Assembly: GCA_039030075.1 (NCBI GenBank)
Contig: JBCCEW010000019.1
Location: 45,269-109,268, forward strand
DNA from: Myxococcota bacterium
GTDB taxonomy: Bacteria; Myxococcota_A; UBA9160; SMWR01
Length of the DNA: 64,000 nt
Direction of reading: 5' to 3'
A model generated the notes under the pieces. That model saw nothing but the letters and a program-made list of their open reading frames with translations, was not told the origin of the DNA and did no database searches. Shown one piece after another: positions 52,623 to 60,710 of the stretch. Position 1 is the stretch's first letter. Every line of letters starts with the position of its first letter. The position numbers and the translations under genes are program-made.

Positions 52623-53614
52623 TCGCGCTCTCGATGCTGCTGTTCGGCGCAGGTTCTGCACTCGCCGGTTCCGCGCTCGACGAGTCGCGTCTCCCGGCCG
52701 GTGACTGCGCTGGCGTGTACTGGGATTGGGTCGCGCGCTTCGAGACGGGCGATCGCATCGAAGTGCGCGTGCTCTGGACCGCGCGTGGGCCGGGCGCGCC
52801 GATCGCCGCGGCCCAGGGCGTGTGGATCGATGCCGACGGGGTCCAGGCCCCCTTCCGCAACGGTCGACGCGCGGGTCGCTACTCGGCCGAGCACGGCGGG
52901 GACGCGCTGCGCATCGGTTCGAGCGAACAGACCCTCGCGCGGGGCGAAACTCCCCAGGCACGCTTCTCCGTCGACAACGACAAGCGCGGGGTGAAGGTCG
53001 CGCTCGAGACGTCGGCGCGCGTGCCGGCACCCCTCGACCTCGACCTCGGCTTCGCCGATTGGCGCGCGTCGGTGCTCCACGCCGACCACCCGACCACCGC
53101 GCAGGTGTGGCGGCGCGGCATGCCCGAGCCGCGGCGCCTGAGCGGGAACTCATCATTGATCCGCACCACGCACGCGCCTTGCGAGCGCGAGCGCATCCGC
53201 CACCGGGTCGACGTGCACGGCGACGGTGCGCTCTGGGTGCACGTGGTCGCGGCGGATGGAGCGAGCCGCGCGGCCGGGATCGTGCGTGGCGCCGAGGGAA
53301 CCTGGCGACGGGCGGCCATCGCCCCGAGTCGCTGGCGCGCCTGGCAACACGACGCCAACGGCGCCTGGCCCGGTCGGCTCGAGTTCGGCGATCACGCCGT
53401 CGACCTGAAGGGCGGACTGCGCACCACCCGCCCGCTCGACGCGCTGCCCCTGCCCCTGCGCTGGCTCTACGCCTGGGGAGAAGCACCCGTCCGCCGGCTG
53501 CATCGCGCGCGGCTGCACCACCGAGCCGACGGCGCCGAGGGGGCCGACGCGATCGCGAGCTTCACCTTCGTCACGCCGCCCCCGGTCTCCAGCCGGGAAC
53601 CCGAGGCAAGCTGA
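52607..53614 (+). CDS. Secreted protein of unknown function in the lipid cluster
   Basis: 335 residues. A signal peptide occupies ~1-21 (LLFGAGSALAG). The rest is beta-rich with many Trp and Arg (YWDWVARFETGDRIEVRVLW), perhaps a lipid-binding beta-barrel; no family is recognised. It overlaps the upstream phosphatidyltransferase by 16 bp and its TGA overlaps the DAG-kinase ATG (TGATG), so it is a firm part of this operon. Confidence 0.7.
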   Translation: MGRGLIALSMLLFGAGSALAGSALDESRLPAGDCAGVYWDWVARFETGDRIEVRVLWTARGPGAPIAAAQGVWIDADGVQAPFRNGRRAGRYSAEHGGDALRIGSSEQTLARGETPQARFSVDNDKRGVKVALETSARVPAPLDLDLGFADWRASVLHADHPTTAQVWRRGMPEPRRLSGNSSLIRTTHAPCERERIRHRVDVHGDGALWVHVVAADGASRAAGIVRGAEGTWRRAAIAPSRWRAWQHDANGAWPGRLEFGDHAVDLKGGLRTTRPLDALPLPLRWLYAWGEAPVRRLHRARLHHRADGAEGADAIASFTFVTPPPVSSREPEAS

Positions 53615-54564
53615 TGCGCGTCGGCATCCTCGACAATCTGCAGGCCGGCGGCGGCGGAGCCTTTGCCGTGCGCAGCTGGGCGCGACGGCGCGACGACCTG
53701 CGCGTGGTCGAGAGCGCCGACCTCTCGGCCCTCGACGAGGCCTGTCGTGTCCTCGAACAGGACGGTTGCGACGTCTGGTTGATCAACGGGGGCGACGGCA
53801 CGCTGCAGCACGTTCTGACCGCGCTGCTTCGCGACCCCGATCGCACCGCGTTGCCCGCTCTCGCCCCCCTGCGCGGCGGGCGCACGAACATGACGTCGCG
53901 CGACCTGGGTGCCGACCGCAAGCCGGTACGCGGCGCCGAACGACTCCTCGACGCGCTCGCTTCGGGCGATCTCGCAGGCCACCGCGTCGAACGCCCGGTC
54001 TTGCGCGTCGAGAGCGCGCGACGCGGTGCTCCCCTCTACGGCTTCTTCTTCGGCGCGGGCTTGATCTACCGCGCGATCCGTTGGGTGCACCAGCACTTTC
54101 CGCCGCGCCATGGCCAGGGCGTCGCGGGCGCCGGCTTGATGACGGCCACGCTGTTGGGCCGCATGCTCGGCGGCCAACGCGAGGGGCTGCTCGCTCCCGA
54201 CAAGTGCAGCGTCTGGCAGGAAGAACACCTGATCGGTGACGGCGAGCAGCGGCTCGTGATCGCGACGAGCCTCGATCGCCTCTTCCTCGGTCTCGAACCC
54301 TTCTGGGCGGAAGGGACCGGGGCCGTGCGGCTCACCGCGCTCGCGAGTGACACGCCGAGCCTCGCGCGCGCCACTCCGGCGATCCTGCGCGGTCGCCGGC
54401 GCGCCGAGTTCACGCCGGAGAACGGCTTCACGAGTGTGCGCGGCGAGGCCATCGACCTGCGCATCGACTGCGGGTTCACGATCGATGGCGAGCTCTTCGC
54501 GCCCCTGGGTGACGAGACGATTCGGATCGGCGCCGACCGGCGCATCGGGTTCCTGCGCGCATGA
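53614..54564 (+). CDS. Diacylglycerol-kinase-like protein (DAGK catalytic domain)
   Basis: 316 residues. The phosphate-binding GGDGT is at 59-63 (LINGGDGTLQHVL) and LRGGRTNMTSRDLG (~88-101) matches the second conserved loop. LIDR-type soluble lipid kinases phosphorylate diacylglycerol or sphingosine. Here it would supply phosphatidate to the neighbouring Tam41-like and phosphatidyltransferase proteins. TGATG overlap upstream, ATGA overlap downstream. Confidence 0.85.
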   Translation: MRVGILDNLQAGGGGAFAVRSWARRRDDLRVVESADLSALDEACRVLEQDGCDVWLINGGDGTLQHVLTALLRDPDRTALPALAPLRGGRTNMTSRDLGADRKPVRGAERLLDALASGDLAGHRVERPVLRVESARRGAPLYGFFFGAGLIYRAIRWVHQHFPPRHGQGVAGAGLMTATLLGRMLGGQREGLLAPDKCSVWQEEHLIGDGEQRLVIATSLDRLFLGLEPFWAEGTGAVRLTALASDTPSLARATPAILRGRRRAEFTPENGFTSVRGEAIDLRIDCGFTIDGELFAPLGDETIRIGADRRIGFLRA

Positions 54565-55442
54565 CGGAAAGCCGCCCGCTCGCGCGTCGGGTTCGCGAGG
54601 AACTCGCCACGCCGCTGGACGCGGACGCCGCCACGTTCGCCCGCGCGATCTGGGACGGTCCGGGCGGAGACGCCATCGATGCCCTCGTCTTCTACGGCGC
54701 GCGCCGGCGCGCGCCCGAACGCACGGGCTGGCTCGACTTCTACGCGATCGTCTCCGACTACCGGCGCTTTCACGCGGGGCCTCTCGCCGCCTGGGCGAAT
54801 GCGCGCCTGGCGCCCCACGTCTTCGCACGCGTGCTGCCGAACGCGGTCGCGGGCAAAGTGGCGGTGGTCGACTGGGCCACCCTCGACCAGGGGTGTCGCG
54901 CCACGGCCTGGCGTCCCCACCTGTGGTCGCGCTTCTGTCAGCCCCTGCGCTTGGCCCACGTACGGAACGCCGCCGCCGAAGACGCTCTGGTGCGCGCCGC
55001 CACCACGGCCATCGCGACCGCACTCGGATTCGGCGTCCGGGCCGCCGACGCCGGCACGCCGGGCACCCCCCTCACCTCCGAACGGCTGTGGCCTGCCCTC
55101 TTCCGCAGCACCTACGCCTGCGAGTGGCGCCCCGAACCGCCCGAAACCGCCACCGCCCTCTACGCGGGCGACCGCGCGGCGTTCGACGGACGTTTTCGCG
55201 AGGGCAAAGCCTTCCGGGAGCCGTCGGCCGAGCCCCTCCGACGGCGACGCGCGAAGGCCCTGGCGGCGGCCCAACTCGTGAAGAGCGCCTTCACCTTCGG
55301 CGACTGGGTGCCCTATGCCCTGGCGAAGCTGGAGCGCCACAGCGGTCTCCAGCTCGAAGCCAGCGAGCGCCAGCGGCGCCACCCGTTCTTGTACGCCTGG
55401 CCCCTCTTCTGGCGGGCGCTGCGCAGCGGCGCTCTTCGGTAG
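54561..55442 (+). CDS. Tam41-like CTP:phosphatidate cytidylyltransferase candidate
   Basis: 293 residues, ATG overlapping the DAG-kinase stop by 4 bp. LVFYGARRR...GWLDFYAIVSDYRRFH resembles the mitochondrial Tam41 region with YGS...MLDFVFTVDDPVAWH. Also VFARVLPN, LWSRFCQPLRL and LFRSTYACEWRPE align by eye with the Tam41 SFLKVLGP, LYIAGRLQKPVKI and IAGLSYSGDFR. Tam41 makes CDP-diacylglycerol; this would follow DAG kinase. No transmembrane CdsA-like helices. Recognition is by memory and needs a profile search. Confidence 0.55.
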   Translation: MTESRPLARRVREELATPLDADAATFARAIWDGPGGDAIDALVFYGARRRAPERTGWLDFYAIVSDYRRFHAGPLAAWANARLAPHVFARVLPNAVAGKVAVVDWATLDQGCRATAWRPHLWSRFCQPLRLAHVRNAAAEDALVRAATTAIATALGFGVRAADAGTPGTPLTSERLWPALFRSTYACEWRPEPPETATALYAGDRAAFDGRFREGKAFREPSAEPLRRRRAKALAAAQLVKSAFTFGDWVPYALAKLERHSGLQLEASERQRRHPFLYAWPLFWRALRSGALR

Positions 55443-55475
55443 CATCGGGCGGCGACCCGCAGGAGGAAGACGTCC

Positions 55476-56240
55476 ATGGATCTCCAAGGCAAAGCGGCCC
55501 TCATCACCGGTGCCGGTACCGGCGTGGGTGCGGCCACCGCCCGCCAGCTCGCCGAGCGCGGCTGCTCCGTGCTGGCGAACTACAGCCGTTCGAAGGAAGG
55601 TGCCGAGAAGACCGCTGTCGACTGCGAAGCGCGCGGCGTGAAGGCCTTCGCCCATCAAGCCGACGTCGCCGACGACACCGCCTGCCGGGCCATGGTCGAG
55701 CGCGCCGTGGGTGAGTTCGGTCGCCTCGACCTGCTGGTGAACAACGCCGGCACGACCGAGTTCATTCCCCACGCGAACCTCGAGGACGTCACGCCCGAAG
55801 CGTGGCAGAAGATCCTCGGGGTGAACCTCATGGGCCCCTTCTTCTGCACGCGCGCCGCCGCCGAGGCCTTGAAGGCCGACGGAGGCGGCGAGGTCGTCAA
55901 CGTCTCGAGCATCGCCGGGCTCGCCGGGATGGGCAGCTCGATCCCCTACTGCGCGTCGAAGGGCGGCCTCAACAACCTCACCGTCACGATGGCGCGGGTG
56001 CTCGCACCGGATGTGCGCGTGAACGCCGTGGCACCGGGGTTCATCGACGGAGCCTGGCTCCAGGAAGGCCTCGGGCCCGCCTACGACGCGGTGAAGCAGG
56101 GCTTTCTCGGCCGCACGCCGCTCCAGAAGGTGCCGACGCCCGACGACGTGGCGACGGCGATCCTGTCGGTGGTCGAGGGTTCCGACTTCCTCACGGGTCA
56201 CGTGGTCCCGTGCGAAGGCGGCATGCTGATCGGCACCTAG
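55476..56240 (+). CDS. SDR-family oxidoreductase (FabG-like)
   Basis: 254 residues. TGAGTGVG (~10-17), NNAGTT, catalytic Ser in VSSIAG and YCASK at ~158-162. Likely a 3-ketoacyl or similar reductase; substrate not known. It starts 33 bp after the Tam41-like gene and may be in the same operon, with AGGAGG at 55461-55466. Its stop overlaps the convergent lipoate-ligase-like stop by 4 bp. Confidence 0.9.
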   Translation: MDLQGKAALITGAGTGVGAATARQLAERGCSVLANYSRSKEGAEKTAVDCEARGVKAFAHQADVADDTACRAMVERAVGEFGRLDLLVNNAGTTEFIPHANLEDVTPEAWQKILGVNLMGPFFCTRAAAEALKADGGGEVVNVSSIAGLAGMGSSIPYCASKGGLNNLTVTMARVLAPDVRVNAVAPGFIDGAWLQEGLGPAYDAVKQGFLGRTPLQKVPTPDDVATAILSVVEGSDFLTGHVVPCEGGMLIGT

Positions 56241-57040
56241 CCGGCGTCCGCACCTTTCGCATCGGCCGGAGGGATCTCCGGCAGCGTGTGCGAGGTCTCG
56301 TAGCGCGCGGCCTGCTCCAGGGTGTCGGGGGTGAGCACACCGTCCTCGAGTTCGTAGTCCGCGCTCGCGCCCTCAGCGAGTGCGGCGAGGAGTGCCGCGC
56401 GCACCTCTGCGACGCCGACGCCGGCGACTTCGTCCTCGACGGCGCCCGTGGTGGTCGGGTCGTAGTCGTAGTCGAGGGCGTCGTAGACGGGCACCAGCGG
56501 TTCGCGGATGCGGTCGGCGCCGGCCACGACGAGCACGCCGCCGGTGTGCGCCGCTCCCTGGACGATCCGCTGGCCGACGCCCATCAACTTCACGGCCCCG
56601 CGCGCGTTCACGCTGTAGTCGCCAGGACAGTAGGCCCCCGGGACCTCGCCCACGCGAGCGTCGACGCCGAGCGAACCCAGAGCGCGCGCGATCCAGCCCG
56701 CCACCTTCTCGAAGCGCGCATGGATGCCGGCCCGGGGTTCGCGCTCGGGCGTGCACCAGGCAAAGGCCAGGGTCTGGCGCGTGAACACGGCCGCGGAGCC
56801 GCCGGCCAGGCGGAGCGCCGCATCGAACCCGGCCGATCGGGCCGCGCGCACCGCGTCGGAGAAGCCCGGCCGACGCAGATCGGTGGTCGAGAAGGCGAGC
56901 ACGTCGTCGGGCACGTAGAGCCGCAGGGTCTCGCCGCGCTTGCCATGGGCGACGTCGCGGAGCACCGCGCGCGACACGGCGGTGTCGAAGGCGGGGCGTC
57001 CCGGGAAGGACGCGTCGAGGAGGGTCAGACGCGTGGCCAA
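56237..57040 (-). CDS. Lipoate-protein ligase A-like (BPL/LplA/LipB fold) protein
   Basis: 267 residues. RLAGGSAAVFTRQTLAFAW (~77-95) resembles the LplA RRxSGGGxVxHD...N region, and AVKLMGVGQRIVQGAAHTGG (~155-174) carries the conserved Lys and Gln. Start is TTG 57040: an in-frame TAG lies four codons upstream, so no earlier start exists. Transfers lipoate or a similar acyl group; exact acceptor unknown. Confidence 0.75.
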   Translation of the reverse strand: MATRLTLLDASFPGRPAFDTAVSRAVLRDVAHGKRGETLRLYVPDDVLAFSTTDLRRPGFSDAVRAARSAGFDAALRLAGGSAAVFTRQTLAFAWCTPEREPRAGIHARFEKVAGWIARALGSLGVDARVGEVPGAYCPGDYSVNARGAVKLMGVGQRIVQGAAHTGGVLVVAGADRIREPLVPVYDALDYDYDPTTTGAVEDEVAGVGVAEVRAALLAALAEGASADYELEDGVLTPDTLEQAARYETSHTLPEIPPADAKGADAG

Positions 57041-57060
57041 GCGTCGACTCTAGCGAGTGC

Positions 57061-57126
57061 CCAGACCCGGGGAAGCGATTGTCCAGACCCAGGGAAGGGA
57101 TCGCGCGGAGCCAGGGAAGGATTGGA
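57061..57126. repeat. Three imperfect direct repeats (~21-23 bp) in a divergent gap
   Basis: CCAGACCC(A/G)GGGAAG(C/G)GAT at 57061 and 57083, and a third weaker copy CCAGGGAAGGATTGG ending near 57125. Located between divergent lipoate-ligase-like and SDR genes; could be operators or expansion. Confidence 0.6.
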
Positions 57127-57184
57127 CCTCGGGAGGGAAGTCGCGGCAAGCTTCGCGGGCACGCGACAGAGGGGGGTAGGAACA

Positions 57185-58006
57185 ATGGAAGAGTCGAGCG
57201 CCGAACCGCAGCGGGTGGTGCTGGTCACGGGTGCCTCGTCGGGGATCGGGGCGGCTGCGGCCGATCGACTCGCGAAGGAGTGGCGCGTCTTCGGGACGTC
57301 CCGAAGCCTCGCCGGCCGCGCCGAGCGCAGCCGCGAGATCGAATGGCTCGAGATCGACGTCACCGAGGACGCATCGGTCGCGGTGGGCGTCGACACCCTG
57401 CTCGATCGAGCGGGACGCCTCGATGCAGTCGTGTGCAACGCGGGGATCGGCATCTTCGGAAGCGTCGAGGAAACGTCCCTGGCCGCGGCGCGCGACCAGT
57501 TCGAGACCAACGTCTTCGGGGTGCTGCGCGTCTTGCGCGCCACGCTCCCGCACCTGCGCGCCCAGGGCGCGGGCCGCGTCGCCCTCGTCGGGTCGCTTGC
57601 CGGCCGCGTCCCGATTCCCTTCCAGGCCCACTACTCGGCGACGAAGGCGGCCGTCGATGCGCTCGCGGGTTCCCTCGCGAACGAGCTTCACGGAACCGGC
57701 GTCGCCGTATCGCTGATCGAACCCGGCGACATCCGCACGCCGTTCAACGAACCGGTCGACTTCGAGGGCGCGATCGGCTCCCCGTATGGGGAGCCGATCG
57801 CGCGCGCCCGCGAGACCATCGAACGCTCCCTCGACGCGGCGCCCGGACCCGAGGTGGTGGCCGAGGTGATCGAGGCCGCGCTCACGGCACCGCGTCCGCG
57901 CGCACGCTACGCAGTGGGCGCCGAGGTGCCCTGGGTCCCGTTGCTGCGACGCCTGCTGCCCGACCGCACCGTCCGCTGGGCGATTCGGCGCCACTTCAAG
58001 CTCTAG
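57185..58006 (+). CDS. SDR-family oxidoreductase
   Basis: 273 residues. TGASSGIG (~15-22), CNAGIGIFG, catalytic Ser in VGSLAG and YSATK (~154-158). C-terminal VPWVPLLRRLLPDRTVRWAIRRHF resembles the tail of classical retinol/steroid-type SDRs. ATG 57185 follows AGGGGGG. Substrate unknown. Confidence 0.9.
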   Translation: MEESSAEPQRVVLVTGASSGIGAAAADRLAKEWRVFGTSRSLAGRAERSREIEWLEIDVTEDASVAVGVDTLLDRAGRLDAVVCNAGIGIFGSVEETSLAAARDQFETNVFGVLRVLRATLPHLRAQGAGRVALVGSLAGRVPIPFQAHYSATKAAVDALAGSLANELHGTGVAVSLIEPGDIRTPFNEPVDFEGAIGSPYGEPIARARETIERSLDAAPGPEVVAEVIEAALTAPRPRARYAVGAEVPWVPLLRRLLPDRTVRWAIRRHFKL

Positions 58007-58186
58007 AGGCCCCGCAGGGGCGCCTGGGGCCCTGTGCTAGCCTGCGCGCCGTCGCGAAGGGGCTCTGGCCATCGAGCGAGCCCGGCCCCACGCACTCCCC
58101 CACAACCCGCGGGCCGCGATCCGAACCGGCCCCCACTGCGACGCTCGGGACCGTTGGCCCGAAGCGCGATGCGAGGAGCAGCTGCC

Positions 58187-59377
58187 ATGGGCAACAAGGT
58201 CTATGTGGTCGGCGTCGGCATGACGAAGTTCGAGAAGCCCGGTTCCAAGGAATGGGACTACCCGGACATGGCCGAAGAGGCCGGCAAGAAGGCACTGGCG
58301 GACGCGGGGATCGCGTACGAGAAGATCGAGCAGGCCGCGGTCGGCTACTGCTACGGCGACTCCACCTGCGGCCAGCGCGCGGTCTACACCCTCGGGCTCA
58401 CCGGCATCCCGATCTACAACGTGAACAACAACTGCGCGACGGGTTCGACCGCGCTCTTCATGGGCAAGCAGTTCGTCGAGGCCGGCATCGCCGACTGCGT
58501 CCTCGCCCTCGGCTTCGAGAAGATGGCGCGGGGTTCTCTCGGTACGAACTTCACCGACCGCATCAACCCGATGGACAAGCACGCGAAGGACATGATCGAC
58601 CGCTGCGGCTTCGAGAAGGCGCCGCCGGCGGCCCAGTTCTTCGGCAACGCCGGTCGCGAGCACATGGAGAAGTACGGCACGAAGGCCGAGCACTTCGCCA
58701 AGATCGGCTGGAAGAACCACAAGCACTCGGTGAACAACCCGTACTCCCAGTTCCAGGACGAGTACAGCCTCGAGGACATCCAGAACGCGCCGATGGTCTT
58801 CGATCCGCTCACGAAGCTGCAGTGCTGCCCCACGAGTGACGGCGCCGGCGCGGCGATCCTGGCGAGCGAGCAGTTCGTGAAGGACAACGGCCTCGAGGCG
58901 AAGGCCGTCGAGATCGCCGGTATGGCCATGACCACCGATACGCCGACCACGTTCTCGGAGCAGAGCTCGATGAAGCTGGTGGGCTACGACATGACGAAGG
59001 ACGCGGCCCAGAAGGTCTACGAGCAGGCGGGCGTCGGTCCGGAGAACGTGGACGTCGTCGAGCTCCACGACTGCTTCGCGGCCAACGAGCTGATCACCTA
59101 CGAGGCGCTCGGCCTCTGCGGTGAGGGCAAGGCCGGCGAGTTCGTCGACTCGGGCGCCCAGACCTACGGCGGCCAGGTGGTCGTGAACCCCTCGGGCGGC
59201 CTGATCTCGAAGGGCCACCCGCTCGGAGCCACCGGCCTCGCCCAGTGCGCCGAGCTCAACTGGCAGCTCCGCGGCGAAGCCGACAAGCGCCAGGTGGACG
59301 GCGCCAAGGTCGCCCTCCAGCACAACCTGGGCCTGGGCGGCGCGGCGGTTGTCGCGGCCTACCGCAAGGGCTTCTAG
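58187..59377 (+). CDS. Thiolase-family protein (SCP-x / lipid-transfer type)
   Basis: 396 residues. The nucleophile Cys is in [14 protein letters not shown] (~79-92), [11 protein letters not shown] near 288 is the SCP-x variant of the second active site, and [12 protein letters not shown] (~344) has the catalytic His. The last Cys of degradative thiolases is not seen. These enzymes cleave 3-ketoacyl-CoA with branched or steroid side chains. ATG 58187 follows GAGGAG. Probably functions with neighbouring SDR/crotonase genes. Confidence 0.92.
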   Translation: MGNKVYVVGVGMTKFEKPGSKEWDYPDMAEEAGKKALADAGIAYEKIEQAAVGYCYGDSTCGQRAVYTLGLTGIPIYNVNNNCATGSTALFMGKQFVEAGIADCVLALGFEKMARGSLGTNFTDRINPMDKHAKDMIDRCGFEKAPPAAQFFGNAGREHMEKYGTKAEHFAKIGWKNHKHSVNNPYSQFQDEYSLEDIQNAPMVFDPLTKLQCCPTSDGAGAAILASEQFVKDNGLEAKAVEIAGMAMTTDTPTTFSEQSSMKLVGYDMTKDAAQKVYEQAGVGPENVDVVELHDCFAANELITYEALGLCGEGKAGEFVDSGAQTYGGQVVVNPSGGLISKGHPLGATGLAQCAELNWQLRGEADKRQVDGAKVALQHNLGLGGAAVVAAYRKGF

Positions 59378-59425
59378 CGCGGCCCGCCTCAGGTCCGCGG
59401 CGGGAGACGCCGCTGAGATGCATGC

Positions 59426-59455
59426 GGGGCCTCGGGTCGGCCGACCCGGGGCCCC
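59426..59455. terminator. 30-bp near-perfect palindrome after the thiolase gene
   Basis: GGGGCCTCGGGTCGG (59426-59440) is the complement of 59441-59455 except for one G-T wobble, so the 15-bp arms abut. It lies 49 bp after the thiolase stop. A terminator-like hairpin is plausible; no T-run follows, so a binding site is the alternative. Confidence 0.45.
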
Positions 59456-59542
59456 GGCTTCTCGCCTCGCCCCCCGTTGCTCGGGGGACGCCCCCGGCCT
59501 ATACCTCCGCCGCACCGCGCTGCGGCTTCGAAGGAGTCATTC

Positions 59543-59647
59543 GTGACCGGCACCCCGATCGACCTCGTCTTCGTCGGCTTCATCATCGGCATCGCCCCGT
59601 CGCTCATCGTCGGCACGATCGCGGCGATCGGCGCCCTCCGGAAGTAG
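59543..59647 (+). CDS. 34-residue single-pass membrane peptide
   Basis: GTG 59543 with AAGGAG at 59531-59536, ideal spacing, opens a 34-codon frame ending at TAG 59645-59647. Nearly all residues from 6 to 32 are hydrophobic (LVFVGFIIGIAPSLIVGTIA), one transmembrane helix, then a basic end LRK. The good ribosome site makes it credible despite its size. Function unknown. Confidence 0.55.
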   Translation: MTGTPIDLVFVGFIIGIAPSLIVGTIAAIGALRK

Positions 59648-59754
59648 CGCCCCGCCCCTCCCGCGACGCCCCGCCAGGCCGTGCCGAGGTCGGCACGATT
59701 CCTGGCCAAAACGGCGTTCCCCAGGCGTAGACTGGCGGCATCCGAAGGGATGCG

Positions 59755-60132
59755 ATGCCTGCCCTCCACGCCCTCCATTCCGGACCCGGGCGACTGCGGT
59801 CGCTCGTGCGCCTCTGCGCCGCCGTGCTCCTGTGGCCTTGCCTGGCTTCCGGGAACTCGATTCCCCATGAGGCGGCGGAGCAGCTGACCGCCCTGGGCGA
59901 TCCCTCGGCGGCCGCCGTCTCGGCGCCCGGCCCTGCGCCCGATGCTGCGGGGGTCCCGCCCGCCGAGCCCGAGCCGGCCCCGATCGTCCTGGACAACGCC
60001 TCCGAGACGTTCACCCCGGTGGGTTGGTCGATCGCGCCCGGTCTGCCGTCCGTGGACGCGCGGCCCCGCACGCATGCGGACGAAGCGGTCCGCTACCGCA
60101 CGCCCGCCGAGCTCACGCTCCCGGAGGAGTAG
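59755..60132 (+). CDS. Small secreted hypothetical protein
   Basis: 125 residues. A signal-like segment (LVRLCAAVLLWPCLASG, ~17-33) is followed by a Pro/Ala-rich and low-complexity part. No domain recognised. Its 3' end overlaps the convergent CYTH gene by 20 bp. Confidence 0.55.
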   Translation: MPALHALHSGPGRLRSLVRLCAAVLLWPCLASGNSIPHEAAEQLTALGDPSAAAVSAPGPAPDAAGVPPAEPEPAPIVLDNASETFTPVGWSIAPGLPSVDARPRTHADEAVRYRTPAELTLPEE

Positions 60133-60664
60133 GGGTCGCGGGCGGACCGACCAGCCCCTCGTACGACCCCTCCAACAGGTCTTCGGCGCGAACACCCAGC
60201 GCCGCCATCAGTGCGTCGACCTTGCGCTGTTCTTCCGGCAGGGAATCGGCGCGACCGTCGAAGACGGCCTCGAGTTCCAGGAACGTGCCGAGCCCGTCGA
60301 CCTCGTCGAGGTGGATGCGCACGTTGTCGACGAGGAAGATCTCGCGGCGTTTGCGCACGATCCGGTGCACACCGAGGATCGCGGCGAGCAACCGTTTCAA
60401 AGCGGGCGGATCGGGCACGGGCACGAGCTGGTAGTCCGAGCGCTTCGGCCCCGGCTGATCGGGACGCAGATAGGGAACGAGCTGGCCGCCCGAGAGCGAC
60501 GACTCGCGCAGTTTCAAGCGACCGTGGGGCACGATGAAGTAGGTGTCGGTCTGTTCGTCCACGCCGACGGTTTCGGTCGCCCGCTCCTCCGCGACGCGAC
60601 GCGCCGCAGCGAGGTCGGCACAGCGCGCCTTGATCTCGAGATTCGCTCCGGGGGTGGTGTCCAT
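60113..60664 (-). CDS. CYTH-domain protein (class IV adenylate cyclase/thiamine-triphosphatase fold)
   Basis: 183 residues. The N-terminal ExExK signature appears as NLEIKA (8-13), with Asn in place of the first Glu. Further tunnel residues: GRLKLRESS, VRKRREIFLVDNVRIHLDEVDGLGTFLELEAVF. These proteins bind triphosphates or long polyphosphate; the function here is unknown. An upstream ATG at 60673 is in frame. Confidence 0.88.
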   Translation of the reverse strand: MDTTPGANLEIKARCADLAAARRVAEERATETVGVDEQTDTYFIVPHGRLKLRESSLSGGQLVPYLRPDQPGPKRSDYQLVPVPDPPALKRLLAAILGVHRIVRKRREIFLVDNVRIHLDEVDGLGTFLELEAVFDGRADSLPEEQRKVDALMAALGVRAEDLLEGSYEGLVGPPATPTPPGA

Positions 60665-60710
60665 GGGGTGCACAGCCTAGCCCCCGTTGCGCCGTCCCCG
60701 GGTCGCGGTC

